A stretch of DNA of 64,000 bases from assembly GCF_027451485.1 (NCBI RefSeq), contig NZ_DAIDJE010000025.1:1-64000 (forward strand). Direction: 5' to 3'. The notes under the pieces were generated by a model. It ran no database searches. It had not been told where the DNA came from and saw only the letters and a list, made by a program, of their open reading frames with translations. The position numbers and the translations under genes are program-made. How positions within the stretch are numbered: the stretch's first letter is position 1; each line of letters starts with the position of its first letter. The DNA comes from Bradyrhizobium sp. (GTDB lineage Bacteria; Pseudomonadota; Alphaproteobacteria; Rhizobiales; Xanthobacteraceae). Shown here piece after piece: positions 44,490 through 53,870 of the stretch.

Positions 44490-46073
44490 ATGAGAGCTGC
44501 AAATGTCGACACGGTGCGCCGTATCTTGTGTGTCTTTCCGCGTTACACGCCATCCTTTGGCTCGTTTGAACACGCCTACCCGTTGACCGATGGTGTGCGG
44601 GCCTTCATGCCGCCCCAGGGACTGCTGCTGATAGCAGCCTATCTGCCTGAGAACTGGCAGGTCCGGTTCATCGACGAAAACATGCGTCGCGCGACCGACG
44701 AGGACTTCGCGTGGGCGGAAGCCGTTTTTGTCAGCGGTATGCATATTCAGCGGCGCCAGATGAACGACATTTGTCAGCGCGCGCATGCGTTCGATCTGCC
44801 GACCGCGATCGGCGGACCGTCGGTCAGCGCCTGTCCCGATTACTACCCCTCATTCGACTATCTGCATGTCGGGGAACTGGGTGATGCAACCGATGAGCTG
44901 ATCGCCCGTCTTGCGCGCGATTGCTCGCGCCCCGCACAACAGGTCGTGCTCAAGACCGCCGACCGTCTCGACATGGCCAGTTTTCCGCTCCCCGCGTATG
45001 AGCTTGCCGATCTCAAGCACTATTTTCTTGGCAGCATTCAGTTTTCGAGCGGATGTCCGTATCAGTGCGAGTTTTGCGATATCCCCGGGCTCTATGGCCG
45101 CAACCCGCGCCTGAAAACGCCTGAGCAGATCACGGCCGAACTCGACAAGCTCCTTGAATGCGGCATCCGTGGGTCGGTCTATTTCGTCGACGACAATTTC
45201 ATCGGCAACCGCAAGGCGACGCTTGAGCTGCTGCCGCACCTGATCGAATGGCAGAAGAAGACCGGGTTCGTCCTGCGCTTTTCCTGTGAAGCGACATTGA
45301 ACATCGCCAAGCGGCCGGAAATCCTGGCTGGAATGCGCGAGGCTTATTTCTGCACGATTTTCTGCGGCATCGAGACGCCGGATCCGGCGGCGCTGAAAGC
45401 GATGCACAAGGATCACAACATGATGGTCCCCATCATGGAGGGCATCCGAACCATCAACAGCTACGGCATGGAAGTCGTCTCGGGAATCATTCTCGGGCTT
45501 GATACCGATAAGCCGGAGACCGAAGACCACCTGATGCAGTTCATCGAGGCGTCGCAAATCCCGCTCCTCACCATCAACCTGCTCCAGGCACTGCCGAAGA
45601 CTCCGCTCTGGGATCGCCTGGCCAGGGAAAATCGTTTGATCGACGATGAGGGACGGGAGTCCAACGTCGATTTCCGCATGCCGTATGACGAAGTCGTCGG
45701 CACCTGGCGCAGGTGCATGGGCGCAGCCTATGAACCCGCCAAGCTGCTGCAGCGCTATGAATTTCAAATCCGCCAAACCTATAGCAAACGGATCAAGCCG
45801 CCGGCGGACAAACGATCGACATGGCCTAACATCAGGCTTGGTCTCATCATGCTGCGAAACATCTTCTGGAGAGTTGGCGTTCTCGGCGACTACAAGCTTG
45901 AATTCTGGAAGTTCGCCTTGCGGCGTCTCGCCCGCGGCGAGATCGAGCATCTGATCGAGGCGCTGACAGTCGGTCACCACCTCATCATGTTCGCGCGCGC
46001 AGCTTCCGGCGGTCAGCAGAATGCGTCGAACTATTCGATGCGGTTGCGCGAGGCTTCCGTCCCTGCGGAGTAG
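44490..46073 (+). CDS. hpnP: Hopanoid C-2 methylase (B12-binding radical SAM)
   Basis: A 527-aa cobalamin-binding radical SAM protein that methylates hopanoids at C-2, giving 2-methylhopanoids. N-terminal B12-binding domain (about 10-165: RILCVFPRYTPSF, VFVSGMHIQRRQ), then the SAM cluster CPYQCEFC (Cys189, Cys193, Cys196), YFVDDNFIGNR and GLDTDKPETEDH. These blocks match HpnP and separate it from HpnJ-type radical SAM enzymes. ATG 44490 is preferred to a GTG 9 codons earlier; AGGGGAG is just upstream. The 143-nt gap from eutB can hold its own promoter; eutC starts 6 nt after its stop. I found no EcfG-type GGAAC-N16/17-CGTT site in that gap. Confidence 0.92.
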   Translation: MRAANVDTVRRILCVFPRYTPSFGSFEHAYPLTDGVRAFMPPQGLLLIAAYLPENWQVRFIDENMRRATDEDFAWAEAVFVSGMHIQRRQMNDICQRAHAFDLPTAIGGPSVSACPDYYPSFDYLHVGELGDATDELIARLARDCSRPAQQVVLKTADRLDMASFPLPAYELADLKHYFLGSIQFSSGCPYQCEFCDIPGLYGRNPRLKTPEQITAELDKLLECGIRGSVYFVDDNFIGNRKATLELLPHLIEWQKKTGFVLRFSCEATLNIAKRPEILAGMREAYFCTIFCGIETPDPAALKAMHKDHNMMVPIMEGIRTINSYGMEVVSGIILGLDTDKPETEDHLMQFIEASQIPLLTINLLQALPKTPLWDRLARENRLIDDEGRESNVDFRMPYDEVVGTWRRCMGAAYEPAKLLQRYEFQIRQTYSKRIKPPADKRSTWPNIRLGLIMLRNIFWRVGVLGDYKLEFWKFALRRLARGEIEHLIEALTVGHHLIMFARAASGGQQNASNYSMRLREASVPAE

Positions 46074-46079
46074 GGTCTC

Positions 46080-46880
46080 ATGAAGGCCGAGGCACCGCAA
46101 TTGCCGTCCCTTGGGAGCTTGCGCCACCTGACGCCTGCGCGCGTGGCGCTTGGCCTCGCCGGCGCGAGCTTGCCGACCAAGGCGCTGCTTGAATTTGCCC
46201 TCGACCATGCCAGGGCACGGGACGCGGTCCATGCGGCCTTTAACGCCGATGGCCTCATTGAGGGGCTCGCCGGTCTCGGTCTGAATCCTATACGTGTTTC
46301 GAGCCGGGCGCCCGGACGCAAGGACTATCTCGCTCGCCCGGACCTCGGACGCAGGCTGGATGACGATTCCAAAGCCAGGCTCACAAGCCATCCCGGTCGG
46401 CCCGGTGGGCTCGTGATCGTCATCGGCGACGGCCTTTCGCCGGGCGCAGTCAATACGCACGCGATGGCCCTCTTGCGCAAGCTGCTCCCCCAAGTAGCGG
46501 TGGATGGTATCGGCGTCGCCCGCGCCGTCGTTGCAACAGGCGCACGCGTGGCGTTGGGTGATGAGATCGGCGAGATGCTTGGTTCGCGCATGACCGTCAT
46601 GCTGATCGGGGAGCGGCCGGGTCTTTCGGCGGCGGACAGCCTCGGGGTCTATCTGACTTTTGCCCCGGGCGTCGGGACGACGGATGAAAGGCGCAACTGC
46701 GTTTCCAACATTCACGGCGCAGGGCTCGGCTACGATGAAGCGGCTGCAAAGATCGCCTGGTTGATTCGCGAAGGCCTGGCTCGGGGCCTCACGGGTATCT
46801 CGCTGAAGGACGAGAGCGGTGTTCAGACGGGCTTCGCCTTCCCCGATTCACGCGAAGGTGAAAATTTCGTGGAGGAGTAG
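46080..46880 (+). CDS. eutC: Ethanolamine ammonia-lyase small subunit
   Basis: A 266-aa EutC, the partner that helps bind adenosylcobalamin. Typical blocks: [49 protein letters not shown], and [16 protein letters not shown]. Starts 6 nt after hpnP, so its translation is tied to hpnP and not to eutB. Both enzymes around it use cobalamin, which may explain the arrangement. Confidence 0.93.
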   Translation: MKAEAPQLPSLGSLRHLTPARVALGLAGASLPTKALLEFALDHARARDAVHAAFNADGLIEGLAGLGLNPIRVSSRAPGRKDYLARPDLGRRLDDDSKARLTSHPGRPGGLVIVIGDGLSPGAVNTHAMALLRKLLPQVAVDGIGVARAVVATGARVALGDEIGEMLGSRMTVMLIGERPGLSAADSLGVYLTFAPGVGTTDERRNCVSNIHGAGLGYDEAAAKIAWLIREGLARGLTGISLKDESGVQTGFAFPDSREGENFVEE

Positions 46881-47058
46881 GTGGTGGCCGCGCTGGCCGC
46901 GGGGGCGCTCCTTGCCGGGAACCTTCGAGAACTGCTAAACCGAGCCTGAGAAATCGCCGCATGTTTTCAACAACCATTGCGGCGCTCCATCCCTTATCAG
47001 GAGCTTGTTAGTCACCCGGCTTGCGGCTATTTGAGCGGAGGTGAGAACTGGACAGGGC

Positions 47059-49452
47059 ATGCTCGAAAAGAACAGCGACAGCGAAGTTCACGTCGAGCAA
47101 ATCGAACAGTGGCCGACGTCCAGCATCGCCTTCGGGCTGGAGCGGATAGGGCTCATTGCGGTCAAAGCCCCGATCGTATCCTGCATCATTCTGTTCGCGC
47201 TCGTCGTCGGCGCGATTTTCGGAATCCAGCGTATCAAGATCGACGATTCCCTGAGCCAGCTCTTCCGGTCGGATTCGAGGGAATACCGGCAATATGAATC
47301 GGAAATCAAACGCTTCCCGGCGACCGAATTCGACGTGCTTGTCGTCGTCGAAGGCAAGAACCTGCTCGCGCGTGAAAATCTGGAAAAACTGCGCGACTTC
47401 GTCACCGATCTGCAACTGGTCGAGGGCACGCGCGGTCTGATCTCGCTGTTCTCTGCTCGCCAGGCGCCGGCGCCGGGCAAATTCCCGGCTGCATTGTTTC
47501 CCGCCCAGCTGCCGGAAGGCGCCGCCTATGACAGGTTCATCGAGACGGTCAAGTCGAACGAACTCATCCGCGGCAAACTGCTGTCCGAAGACGGCACGCT
47601 GGCGCTGATCGTGCTGTCGCTCGAGCCCGATGTTGTCCAAAGCAACAAGCTTGGCCCGACGGTCGGCGACATCCGGAAGCTCATGGCGGACGATCTCGGC
47701 GATACGGGCCTCAAAGTCGAGTTATCCGGCGTTCCGGTGATGCAGCTGGAAATCCGCAATGCGGTCGAGCGAGACGGTCTCACTTACAACATTCTTGGCA
47801 TTCTGGCCGGCTGCGTCATCGCCATCATCTTCTTCCGCAAGATATCGTTCATGGTGGTGGCCGCGTTTCCGCCGATCATCGCGATCCTGCTTGCGCTGGG
47901 CGGTCTCGGGTGGGCCGGTTTCAGCCTCAACATGTTTCTCAACGTGATGACGCCGCTCATCATGGTGATCAGCTTTTCCGATTCAATGCAGCTGACCTTT
48001 GCCGCTCGCGATCGCCTGATTGCGGGGCAGGACAAGTTCACGGCGTTCCGCAACGCCGTGCTGGTCGTTGGACCCGCCTGCGTGTTGACGCATGCCACCG
48101 CCGGCATTTCGTTCATTGCCCTGCAATTCTCGAATTCGGACCTGATCCGCAAGTTCGGCGAGGCCGGACTTGCAGCGACGATCATCGCACTTGTCGCGGT
48201 GTTGTCGCTGGTGCCGGTGTTCGGCGTACTTTTTGTGCGGAACGAAAGAATATTCGCCGTCAAATTCCGGAGTGCCGACCTCGGCGTGCAGATGCTGCGG
48301 AATTTCTGTTACTGGATTGCGGTGCGGATGGTCAGTCGCCCCGGCCTGTTCAGCCTGATCGCCGTATTGTTCGTCGGCGGCCTGGCGACCATCTACGCCA
48401 ATCTGGAGCCGCGCTATCGATTGGCCGATCAGGTGCCGGACAAGCAGCAGGCTGTCGCCGCAAGCGGGCTTCTCGACAAGAAATTGACCGGCGCCAATGC
48501 GATCGACGTGCTGATCGAATTGCCGAAGGGCGCCTCGCTCTATGCTCCCGAGACGCTGCAAACGATCGCCGAGGTTCATTCTGCTGTCGAGAAACAGGCC
48601 GGTGTCGGCAATGTCTGGTCGCTGGAAACGCTGCGGCGCTGGCTCGCGGAGAAGACCGGCAAGTCCGACGTCGCTACCTTGAAGCAATATGTCGATGTCA
48701 TTCCGAAATATCTGGTGCAGCGCTTTATCGACGCCAATCAGGACGCGGTGGTGGTGTCGGGCAGGGTGCCAGATCTTGATTCCAGCCGGATCCTTCCCGT
48801 AGTCGAGAAGCTCGATCATAGCCTGGACGCCGTGCGCAAGGCGCACCCGGGCTACGAGATAGCCGTCACCGGCCTCTCGGCGATCGCCGCACGCAATTCG
48901 GCCAACATGATCGAAAAGCTCAACCACGGTCTGACCATTGAATTCGCGCTCGTCGCCATCTTCATCGGGCTCGCTTTCCGTTCGGTGGTTGTGATGTTCG
49001 CCTGCATCCTGCCGGGAATTTTCCCGGTGGTGTTGTCCGGCACGTTGCTCTGGCTGCTGGGCGAGGGGCTGCAATTTGCCAGCGTAGTCGCACTCACGGT
49101 GTCGTTTGGACTGGGGCTTTCCGCCACCATTCACTTCCTCAACCGCCTGAGGCAGGAATCGAAGCCCGGCGTCACGCCTGATGTCGCGGTGGAGCGCGCG
49201 ACCGTGCTGATGGGGCCCGCATTGATCCTGACCACCGTGGTGCTGGCCTGTGGTCTTGTCGTCACCGTATTTTCAGCTTTGCCGTCGCTACGCCTGTTCG
49301 GTTGGCTCAGCGCCTTTTCTATGGTGGCGGCGCTGGTCGCCGACCTCTTCATCCTGCGGCCCACGGCGATGTTCCTGATCACGCTGTCGCAACGGATCCG
49401 CGGAATCACGCATTCCGACGGACCGGCGCAGCAACCGGGCGGGAACGGCTGA
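47059..49452 (+). CDS. MMPL/RND-superfamily transporter (HpnN-like paralogue)
   Basis: About 797 aa, an inner-membrane RND/MMPL protein: N-terminal helix (LIAVKAPIVSCIILF), periplasmic loop starting KIDDSLSQLFRSDS, a block of helices with a sterol-sensing-like region, a second large periplasmic loop and C-terminal helices. The layout resembles HpnN, encoded 12 kb downstream, which carries hopanoids to the outer membrane. Whether it also handles hopanoids is unknown. Start: no good ribosome site fits; ATG 47059 has AGGG close by, while GGAGG at 47036-47040 would be far for it and too near for GTG 47041. Confidence 0.8.
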   Translation: MLEKNSDSEVHVEQIEQWPTSSIAFGLERIGLIAVKAPIVSCIILFALVVGAIFGIQRIKIDDSLSQLFRSDSREYRQYESEIKRFPATEFDVLVVVEGKNLLARENLEKLRDFVTDLQLVEGTRGLISLFSARQAPAPGKFPAALFPAQLPEGAAYDRFIETVKSNELIRGKLLSEDGTLALIVLSLEPDVVQSNKLGPTVGDIRKLMADDLGDTGLKVELSGVPVMQLEIRNAVERDGLTYNILGILAGCVIAIIFFRKISFMVVAAFPPIIAILLALGGLGWAGFSLNMFLNVMTPLIMVISFSDSMQLTFAARDRLIAGQDKFTAFRNAVLVVGPACVLTHATAGISFIALQFSNSDLIRKFGEAGLAATIIALVAVLSLVPVFGVLFVRNERIFAVKFRSADLGVQMLRNFCYWIAVRMVSRPGLFSLIAVLFVGGLATIYANLEPRYRLADQVPDKQQAVAASGLLDKKLTGANAIDVLIELPKGASLYAPETLQTIAEVHSAVEKQAGVGNVWSLETLRRWLAEKTGKSDVATLKQYVDVIPKYLVQRFIDANQDAVVVSGRVPDLDSSRILPVVEKLDHSLDAVRKAHPGYEIAVTGLSAIAARNSANMIEKLNHGLTIEFALVAIFIGLAFRSVVVMFACILPGIFPVVLSGTLLWLLGEGLQFASVVALTVSFGLGLSATIHFLNRLRQESKPGVTPDVAVERATVLMGPALILTTVVLACGLVVTVFSALPSLRLFGWLSAFSMVAALVADLFILRPTAMFLITLSQRIRGITHSDGPAQQPGGNG

Positions 49453-49459
49453 GAACGTC

Positions 49460-49960
49460 TTAGCTCTTCACCATCGTGATCGATACGCCCCGGATGTCTC
49501 CCTTGGAGTTGATCTGCACGGTCTGCCTGTTGCCGTTGGCCCGCAATGTCAGACTCGCGCTGAAGCCGGGCGCCTCGACCATCACGTCGATCCTGCCGCC
49601 GCCAGCGGTTCCCTGCAGGCTGCCGAAAATGTTGCGGCTCGTCTCGCTCCACTGGCCGGAAATGCGACCGCTCTGGCTTGTAACGTCGCTTGCGAGCTCG
49701 AACTTGTAGCTGTCGCTGGCGCAGCGGAGGGTTTGCTTCAGCGCGAGGCCGGTATTGTCGACCTTGTAGTCTGCGCGACAGCGCAGGCGTTCGGTCGAGC
49801 CGTCCGACAGCGCAATCGTACCGCTGCCGGACCAGGCTCCATCAAAGCCCGCAAACGGACGCGCCTGTGCGTGTCCTGCCGATGTCGACAGAATCAATAT
49901 GGCGGCGGCGGCGCTTGCCTTGGCGGCCTGCGCGAACAGGCCTGAACCCAAGCGTCTCAT
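49460..49960 (-). CDS. Exported hypothetical protein
   Basis: A 166-aa protein with a Sec-type leader (MRRLGSG...AAILILSTSAGHAQA) followed by a beta-rich domain: GFDGAWSGSGTIALSDG, CRADYKV, LKQTLRCASDS, ISGQWSE, with two Cys pairs possible. I do not recognise a named family; the pattern suggests a lipocalin-like or DUF-type periplasmic beta-barrel. It ends 7 nt from the MMPL transporter, convergent, inside the hopanoid region. Start 49960 gives the leader; the longer frame has no signal. Confidence 0.7.
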   Translation of the reverse strand: MRRLGSGLFAQAAKASAAAAILILSTSAGHAQARPFAGFDGAWSGSGTIALSDGSTERLRCRADYKVDNTGLALKQTLRCASDSYKFELASDVTSQSGRISGQWSETSRNIFGSLQGTAGGGRIDVMVEAPGFSASLTLRANGNRQTVQINSKGDIRGVSITMVKS

Positions 49961-50401
49961 GCTGAACCCCCTTGATCGTGACGTTCCTGGACACGACAGA
50001 CTGCCGTGCATGTGGTTTGGTGCTTCGGCTCGGGATTTGGTTCAAAAATCCGGCCGAACCCGCCGTGACCTCTTGGAAAATCCTGCATGGCTGAGACAAA
50101 TTGCGGCAATCGCGTTTTTTGCTCGCGAAGCGCACGGGACTTCAGTTATTGTAAACATCTCGCCGCGCGACGATTGTCCAGCGCCAGATTTGCAGGAATG
50201 TCCTGTCATACCAGTCTGTTACACACTCCTTGGAATCGACGTTCGAGGGTCGCAATTTAGGAGGATGGTCGTCGCAAATTTGGCCGTATTTGCCAGCGCT
50301 TCTGGTTGCCGGCAGCCTTCGCAATCTTCGATGGTCTGCACCCCGCTGATGCCTCGTGCTATTCGGGCTGGAAATCTCTGCCGTAAGGATAAAGGAACAC
50401 A
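49961..50401. other. 441-bp intergenic stretch before the hpn core
   Basis: Lies between the divergent exported protein and the Cys-rich gene, so it should hold the promoter for the Cys-rich/hpnC group. Near 50248-50277 GTCGCAATTT and GTCGCAAATTT repeat directly on either side of an AGGAGG. The small frame starting there has zero spacing and runs into the next gene, so I do not call it. No clear promoter or RNA gene. Confidence 0.4.
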
Positions 50402-50635
50402 ATGCGTAAATCTCTCTTGGTAGCCGCTCTCCTGTCGCTGTCGGTTTCCGGCGGGGCGATTGCCGACCAACACAGCGGAACGCCGGAGGAGCAGAAGGCC
50501 TGCGCTCACGACGTCCAGAAATACTGTCGCTCGATGATGGATCAGCCTGATTTGATTGTCCTGTCCTGTCTCCAGCAGAATCGCCCCAAGCTCACCAAGG
50601 CTTGCGACCGGGTTCTGGTCGACCACGGCCAGTAG
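50402..50635 (+). CDS. Small exported Cys-rich repeat protein
   Basis: A 77-aa protein with a Sec leader (MRKSLLVAALLSLSVSGGAIA) and a 55-residue mature part. Cys residues are spaced as in the Cys-rich FGFR1-type repeat (PF00839): ACAHDVQKYC, VLSCLQQNRPKLTKAC. Likely periplasmic with disulphides; function unknown. AAGGA precedes the ATG. It lies 179 nt before hpnC, so may share its transcript. Confidence 0.75.
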   Translation: MRKSLLVAALLSLSVSGGAIADQHSGTPEEQKACAHDVQKYCRSMMDQPDLIVLSCLQQNRPKLTKACDRVLVDHGQ

Positions 50636-50814
50636 AGGCCTGAAAAGCTGCGTTCGAAAGCAGGCCGCCCCCGGACGGGGGCGGCTTTGGCTTGCCTGGC
50701 CTCCATTGGATGGCATTGGTTTTGGGGACTTATTCCCCTATATGGGGCTTGAGTTCCACGCATGCCGGGATCTCCCGCGCAGCAAACCCCCGAATCAGCG
50801 TAGCCAGCTTCAAC

Positions 50815-51693
50815 ATGACCAACGCGAGCGAATGGCGATCCGGCAAAGGCCATCGCGACGAGAATTTTCCGGTCGCGTCATGGATCATTCATCCGCGACA
50901 TCGGGCGCTGATTCTCGCCTTCTATAATTTCGTCAGAACCGCCGACGACATTGCCGATCACGCGACCTTGAGCGGCGACGAAAAGCTCGCGCTTCTCGAC
51001 CTTCTGGAAGCCGAACTGCTCGGCAAGGGTGAGAGCCAGGCTGAGGCGGTCAATCTGCGCCGGGCGCTGGCGGAGCGGGAAATGCCCCCGCGCCATGCGC
51101 TCGACCTCTTGACCGCCTTCCGCATGGACGTGACCAAGCTTCGTTACGAGACGTGGGACGAAGTGATCCATTATTGCCGGTACTCGGCGATGCCGGTCGG
51201 ACGGTTCGTGCTCGACGTGCATGGCGAAAGCGCATCCACATGGACAGCATCGGATGCAATCTGCGCTGGCTTGCAGATCAACAACCATCTTCAGGACTGC
51301 GGTAAGGACTTCAGAACTCTCAACCGCGTCTACCTGCCGCGCGATGCGCTCGCCGCTGCGGGCGCTTCTGTCGAACAGTTGGGTGAACCGCGCGCCGCGC
51401 CGTCGCTGCTGCAATGTCTGCAATCGCTGGCTGCGCGTAATGAAGCCCTGCTCGACCAAGGCAGAACGCTTCCCGAACAGGTCAGGGACTTCCGGCTGGG
51501 ACTGGAAATTTCCGTCATCCAGTCTTTTGCAGACAGGATCGTTCGGCTTCTCAAGGTGCGGGACCCCTTATCCGAGCGGGTGCACCTCAATCCGGTCGAA
51601 CTGCTCGCGTTCAGCCTCGGCGGTATGGCGGGGGAATCCATCCGCCGCCTCACCGGACGTCGCCCCGTTTCAAAATCGGCGGCCGGCGCATGA
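50815..51693 (+). CDS. hpnC: Squalene synthesis protein HpnC
   Basis: A 292-aa trans-isoprenyl synthase-fold protein. HpnC, with HpnD and HpnE, makes squalene from farnesyl diphosphate in three steps; HpnC turns presqualene diphosphate to hydroxysqualene. Asp-rich motifs: RTADDIADHA (near 45) and NNHLQDCGKDFRTLN (near 165). ATG 50815 gives the family N-terminus MTNASEW; the ribosome site is weak. Its stop overlaps hpnD by 4 nt (ATGA). Confidence 0.93.
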   Translation: MTNASEWRSGKGHRDENFPVASWIIHPRHRALILAFYNFVRTADDIADHATLSGDEKLALLDLLEAELLGKGESQAEAVNLRRALAEREMPPRHALDLLTAFRMDVTKLRYETWDEVIHYCRYSAMPVGRFVLDVHGESASTWTASDAICAGLQINNHLQDCGKDFRTLNRVYLPRDALAAAGASVEQLGEPRAAPSLLQCLQSLAARNEALLDQGRTLPEQVRDFRLGLEISVIQSFADRIVRLLKVRDPLSERVHLNPVELLAFSLGGMAGESIRRLTGRRPVSKSAAGA

Positions 51694-52529
51694 CGGGACA
51701 GGCAGCCGCAGCCAATCCGAATTACGGGACGACGGCGTCAGGTAGTTCATTCTACGCCGCGATGCGCCTTCTTCCGCAGGAGCAGCGGGAGGCGATGTTC
51801 CAGATCTACAGTTTTTGCCGCCAAGTCGACGACATCGCCGATTCCGACGGTCCGCGCGAACGACGGCTGGCGGCGCTGCAACAGTGGCGTGAAGATATCG
51901 ACGCCCTCTATCAGGGCCGTCCGCCGGCGCGGCTGCGCGATTACGTCCCCTCGGTGCAGCGGTTTGGACTGGAACGCGACGATTTTCTCGCCATCGTCGA
52001 CGGCATGGAAATGGATGTCCCGCAGGACATCAGGGCGCCGGACATGGCGACGCTTGACCTTTATTGCGATCGCGTCGCAAGCGCCGTCGGGCGGCTCTCG
52101 GTGCGGGTGTTCGGCATGCCGAGAGAGGACGGCATCCAGCTCGCGCATCATTTGGGCCGCGCCTTGCAACTCACCAACATCTTGCGCGACATCGACGAAG
52201 ATGCCGCGCTCGGAAGGCTTTATCTGCCCAAGGAAGGCCTGGCGCAGGCGGGGATCACCTCGACCGATCCGCGTACCGTTGCGGCCGATCCGGCACTGCC
52301 GAAGGTCTGCGCCCCGCTGGTGGACCAGGCAAGGGACCATTTTGCCAAATCCGAGGCCATCATGGCCCGCAATTCCCGCCACGCGGTACGTGCGCCACGG
52401 ATCATGTCGAAGTACTACGGCGCGATTCTGCAATTGCTTGTTGCGCGCGGGTTCGCTAACCCCCGCGCGCCGGTCCGTCTGACCAAGATCGCCAAGCTTT
52501 CGATTCTGCTCCGCTACGGCTTTTTCTGA
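51690..52529 (+). CDS. hpnD: Presqualene diphosphate synthase HpnD
   Basis: A 279-aa synthase joining two farnesyl diphosphates into presqualene diphosphate. Asp-rich motifs RQVDDIADS (near 44) and NILRDIDEDAALGRLYLP (near 163), with GMEMDVPQDI in between. Start overlaps the hpnC stop (ATGA), ends 28 nt before hpnE. Confidence 0.94.
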   Translation: MTGQAAAANPNYGTTASGSSFYAAMRLLPQEQREAMFQIYSFCRQVDDIADSDGPRERRLAALQQWREDIDALYQGRPPARLRDYVPSVQRFGLERDDFLAIVDGMEMDVPQDIRAPDMATLDLYCDRVASAVGRLSVRVFGMPREDGIQLAHHLGRALQLTNILRDIDEDAALGRLYLPKEGLAQAGITSTDPRTVAADPALPKVCAPLVDQARDHFAKSEAIMARNSRHAVRAPRIMSKYYGAILQLLVARGFANPRAPVRLTKIAKLSILLRYGFF

Positions 52530-52557
52530 CGCCCACGCTTTTCGATTCATCCGTCAC

Positions 52558-53805
52558 ATGCAAAAAGTTGCCCACATCATAGGCGCCGGAATTTCCGGTT
52601 TGTCGGCCGCCGTCAGGCTCGCCAATGCGAATTACAAGGTCAACCTTTACGAGGCCACGCAACAGGCGGGCGGGCGTTGCCGTTCCTATTTCGACGCGGC
52701 AACCAATCTGACGATCGATAACGGCAATCATCTTCTGCTCTCGGGCAATCGCCACGCCTTGGCTTATGCCAGATCGATCGGTTCCGAGGCCGGCCTTGTG
52801 GGCCCGAAGCGCGCCCAGTTTCCTTTCGTCGATCTGAAGACCGGAAAGCGCTGGCAGCTCGATCTGGGCGACAGCCGCCTGCCGCTGTGGGTCTTTGATG
52901 ACGCGCGGCGCGTGCCGGGTACAAGCTTGCGAGACTATCTGGCCCTCGCGCCGTTGATCTGGTCGTCGCCTCAGAGACTCGTCGGCGATGCCATCCCATG
53001 CGAGGGCGTGCTGTACCAGCGACTGGTGCAGCCGCTGCTTCTGGCGGCCCTCAACATCGATCCGCCGGAGGGATCGGCGGGCCTTGCCGGGGCGATCGTG
53101 CGGGAGACGCTCCTCGCCGGTGGTCAGGCCTGCCGGCCGTTGATCGCGCGCGAGGGGTTGAGCGCGGTCCTGGTCGACCCGGCGATCCAGCTGTTGCAGG
53201 ACAAGGGGACTGCGATCCAGTACGGGCGAGAGCTTCGCAGCTTCGACAATGCCGCGGGTCGCATCAGCAAGCTAAGCTTTGGCGACGAGACGATATCCCT
53301 TGCGCCTTCGGATGCTGTCGTGCTGGCCGTGCCGCCCCGCGCCGCAGCTTCGCTGCTGCCCGGCCTGAAAACGCCCACCAAATTCCACGCGATTGTGAAC
53401 GCCCATTTCCGCTATGAGCCGCCGCAGGGCCAGCCGCCTATTTTGGGGGTGATCGGAGGGCTCGTGGAATGGCTTTTCGCGTTCCCGCAGCGCCTGTCGA
53501 TCACGATCAGCGGTGCCGACCGGCTGGTCGACAAGCCGCGTGAGGAGCTCGCGCAGGCGATTTGGCAGGATATCTGCCGAGCCTGCGGGATTACGGCTGA
53601 AATGCCGGCCTGGCAGATTGTGCGCGAGCGCCGTGCCACATTTGCGGCGACACCGGAACAGAATGCGTTGCGGCCGGGCGCCGTGACAGCCTTCAAAAAC
53701 CTGTTTCTTGCCGGCGATTGGACTGATACGGGGTTGCCGGCAACCATCGAAGGTTCGGTGCGGTCGGGCGACCGCGCGGCCGATCTTGTCCTCTCTGAGG
53801 GCTAG
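52558..53805 (+). CDS. hpnE: Hydroxysqualene dehydroxylase HpnE
   Basis: A 415-aa flavin amine-oxidase-type protein with FAD dinucleotide motif GAGISGLSAAVRLANA near residue 10 and the C-terminal FAD block LFLAGDWTDTGLPATIEG. HpnE reduces hydroxysqualene to squalene, the last step before cyclisation. Spacing of 28 nt to hpnD and 65 nt to shc supports one operon. Confidence 0.93.
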   Translation: MQKVAHIIGAGISGLSAAVRLANANYKVNLYEATQQAGGRCRSYFDAATNLTIDNGNHLLLSGNRHALAYARSIGSEAGLVGPKRAQFPFVDLKTGKRWQLDLGDSRLPLWVFDDARRVPGTSLRDYLALAPLIWSSPQRLVGDAIPCEGVLYQRLVQPLLLAALNIDPPEGSAGLAGAIVRETLLAGGQACRPLIAREGLSAVLVDPAIQLLQDKGTAIQYGRELRSFDNAAGRISKLSFGDETISLAPSDAVVLAVPPRAAASLLPGLKTPTKFHAIVNAHFRYEPPQGQPPILGVIGGLVEWLFAFPQRLSITISGADRLVDKPREELAQAIWQDICRACGITAEMPAWQIVRERRATFAATPEQNALRPGAVTAFKNLFLAGDWTDTGLPATIEGSVRSGDRAADLVLSEG

Positions 53806-53870
53806 TAGTCCGGTTCCTAACATTTGCATCCCTCCTAAGCGGGCGGGCAAAGCAGGAGATTTCGAATCTG

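Noticed and set aside
44850..46715. Long open frame (621 codons) antisense to hpnP/eutC
   Set aside because: High-GC antisense frame over two conserved genes, no ribosome site and no recognisable domain.
50264..50422. 52-codon frame with AGGAGG directly before its ATG
   Set aside because: Zero spacing to the ribosome site and it runs out of frame into the Cys-rich gene.
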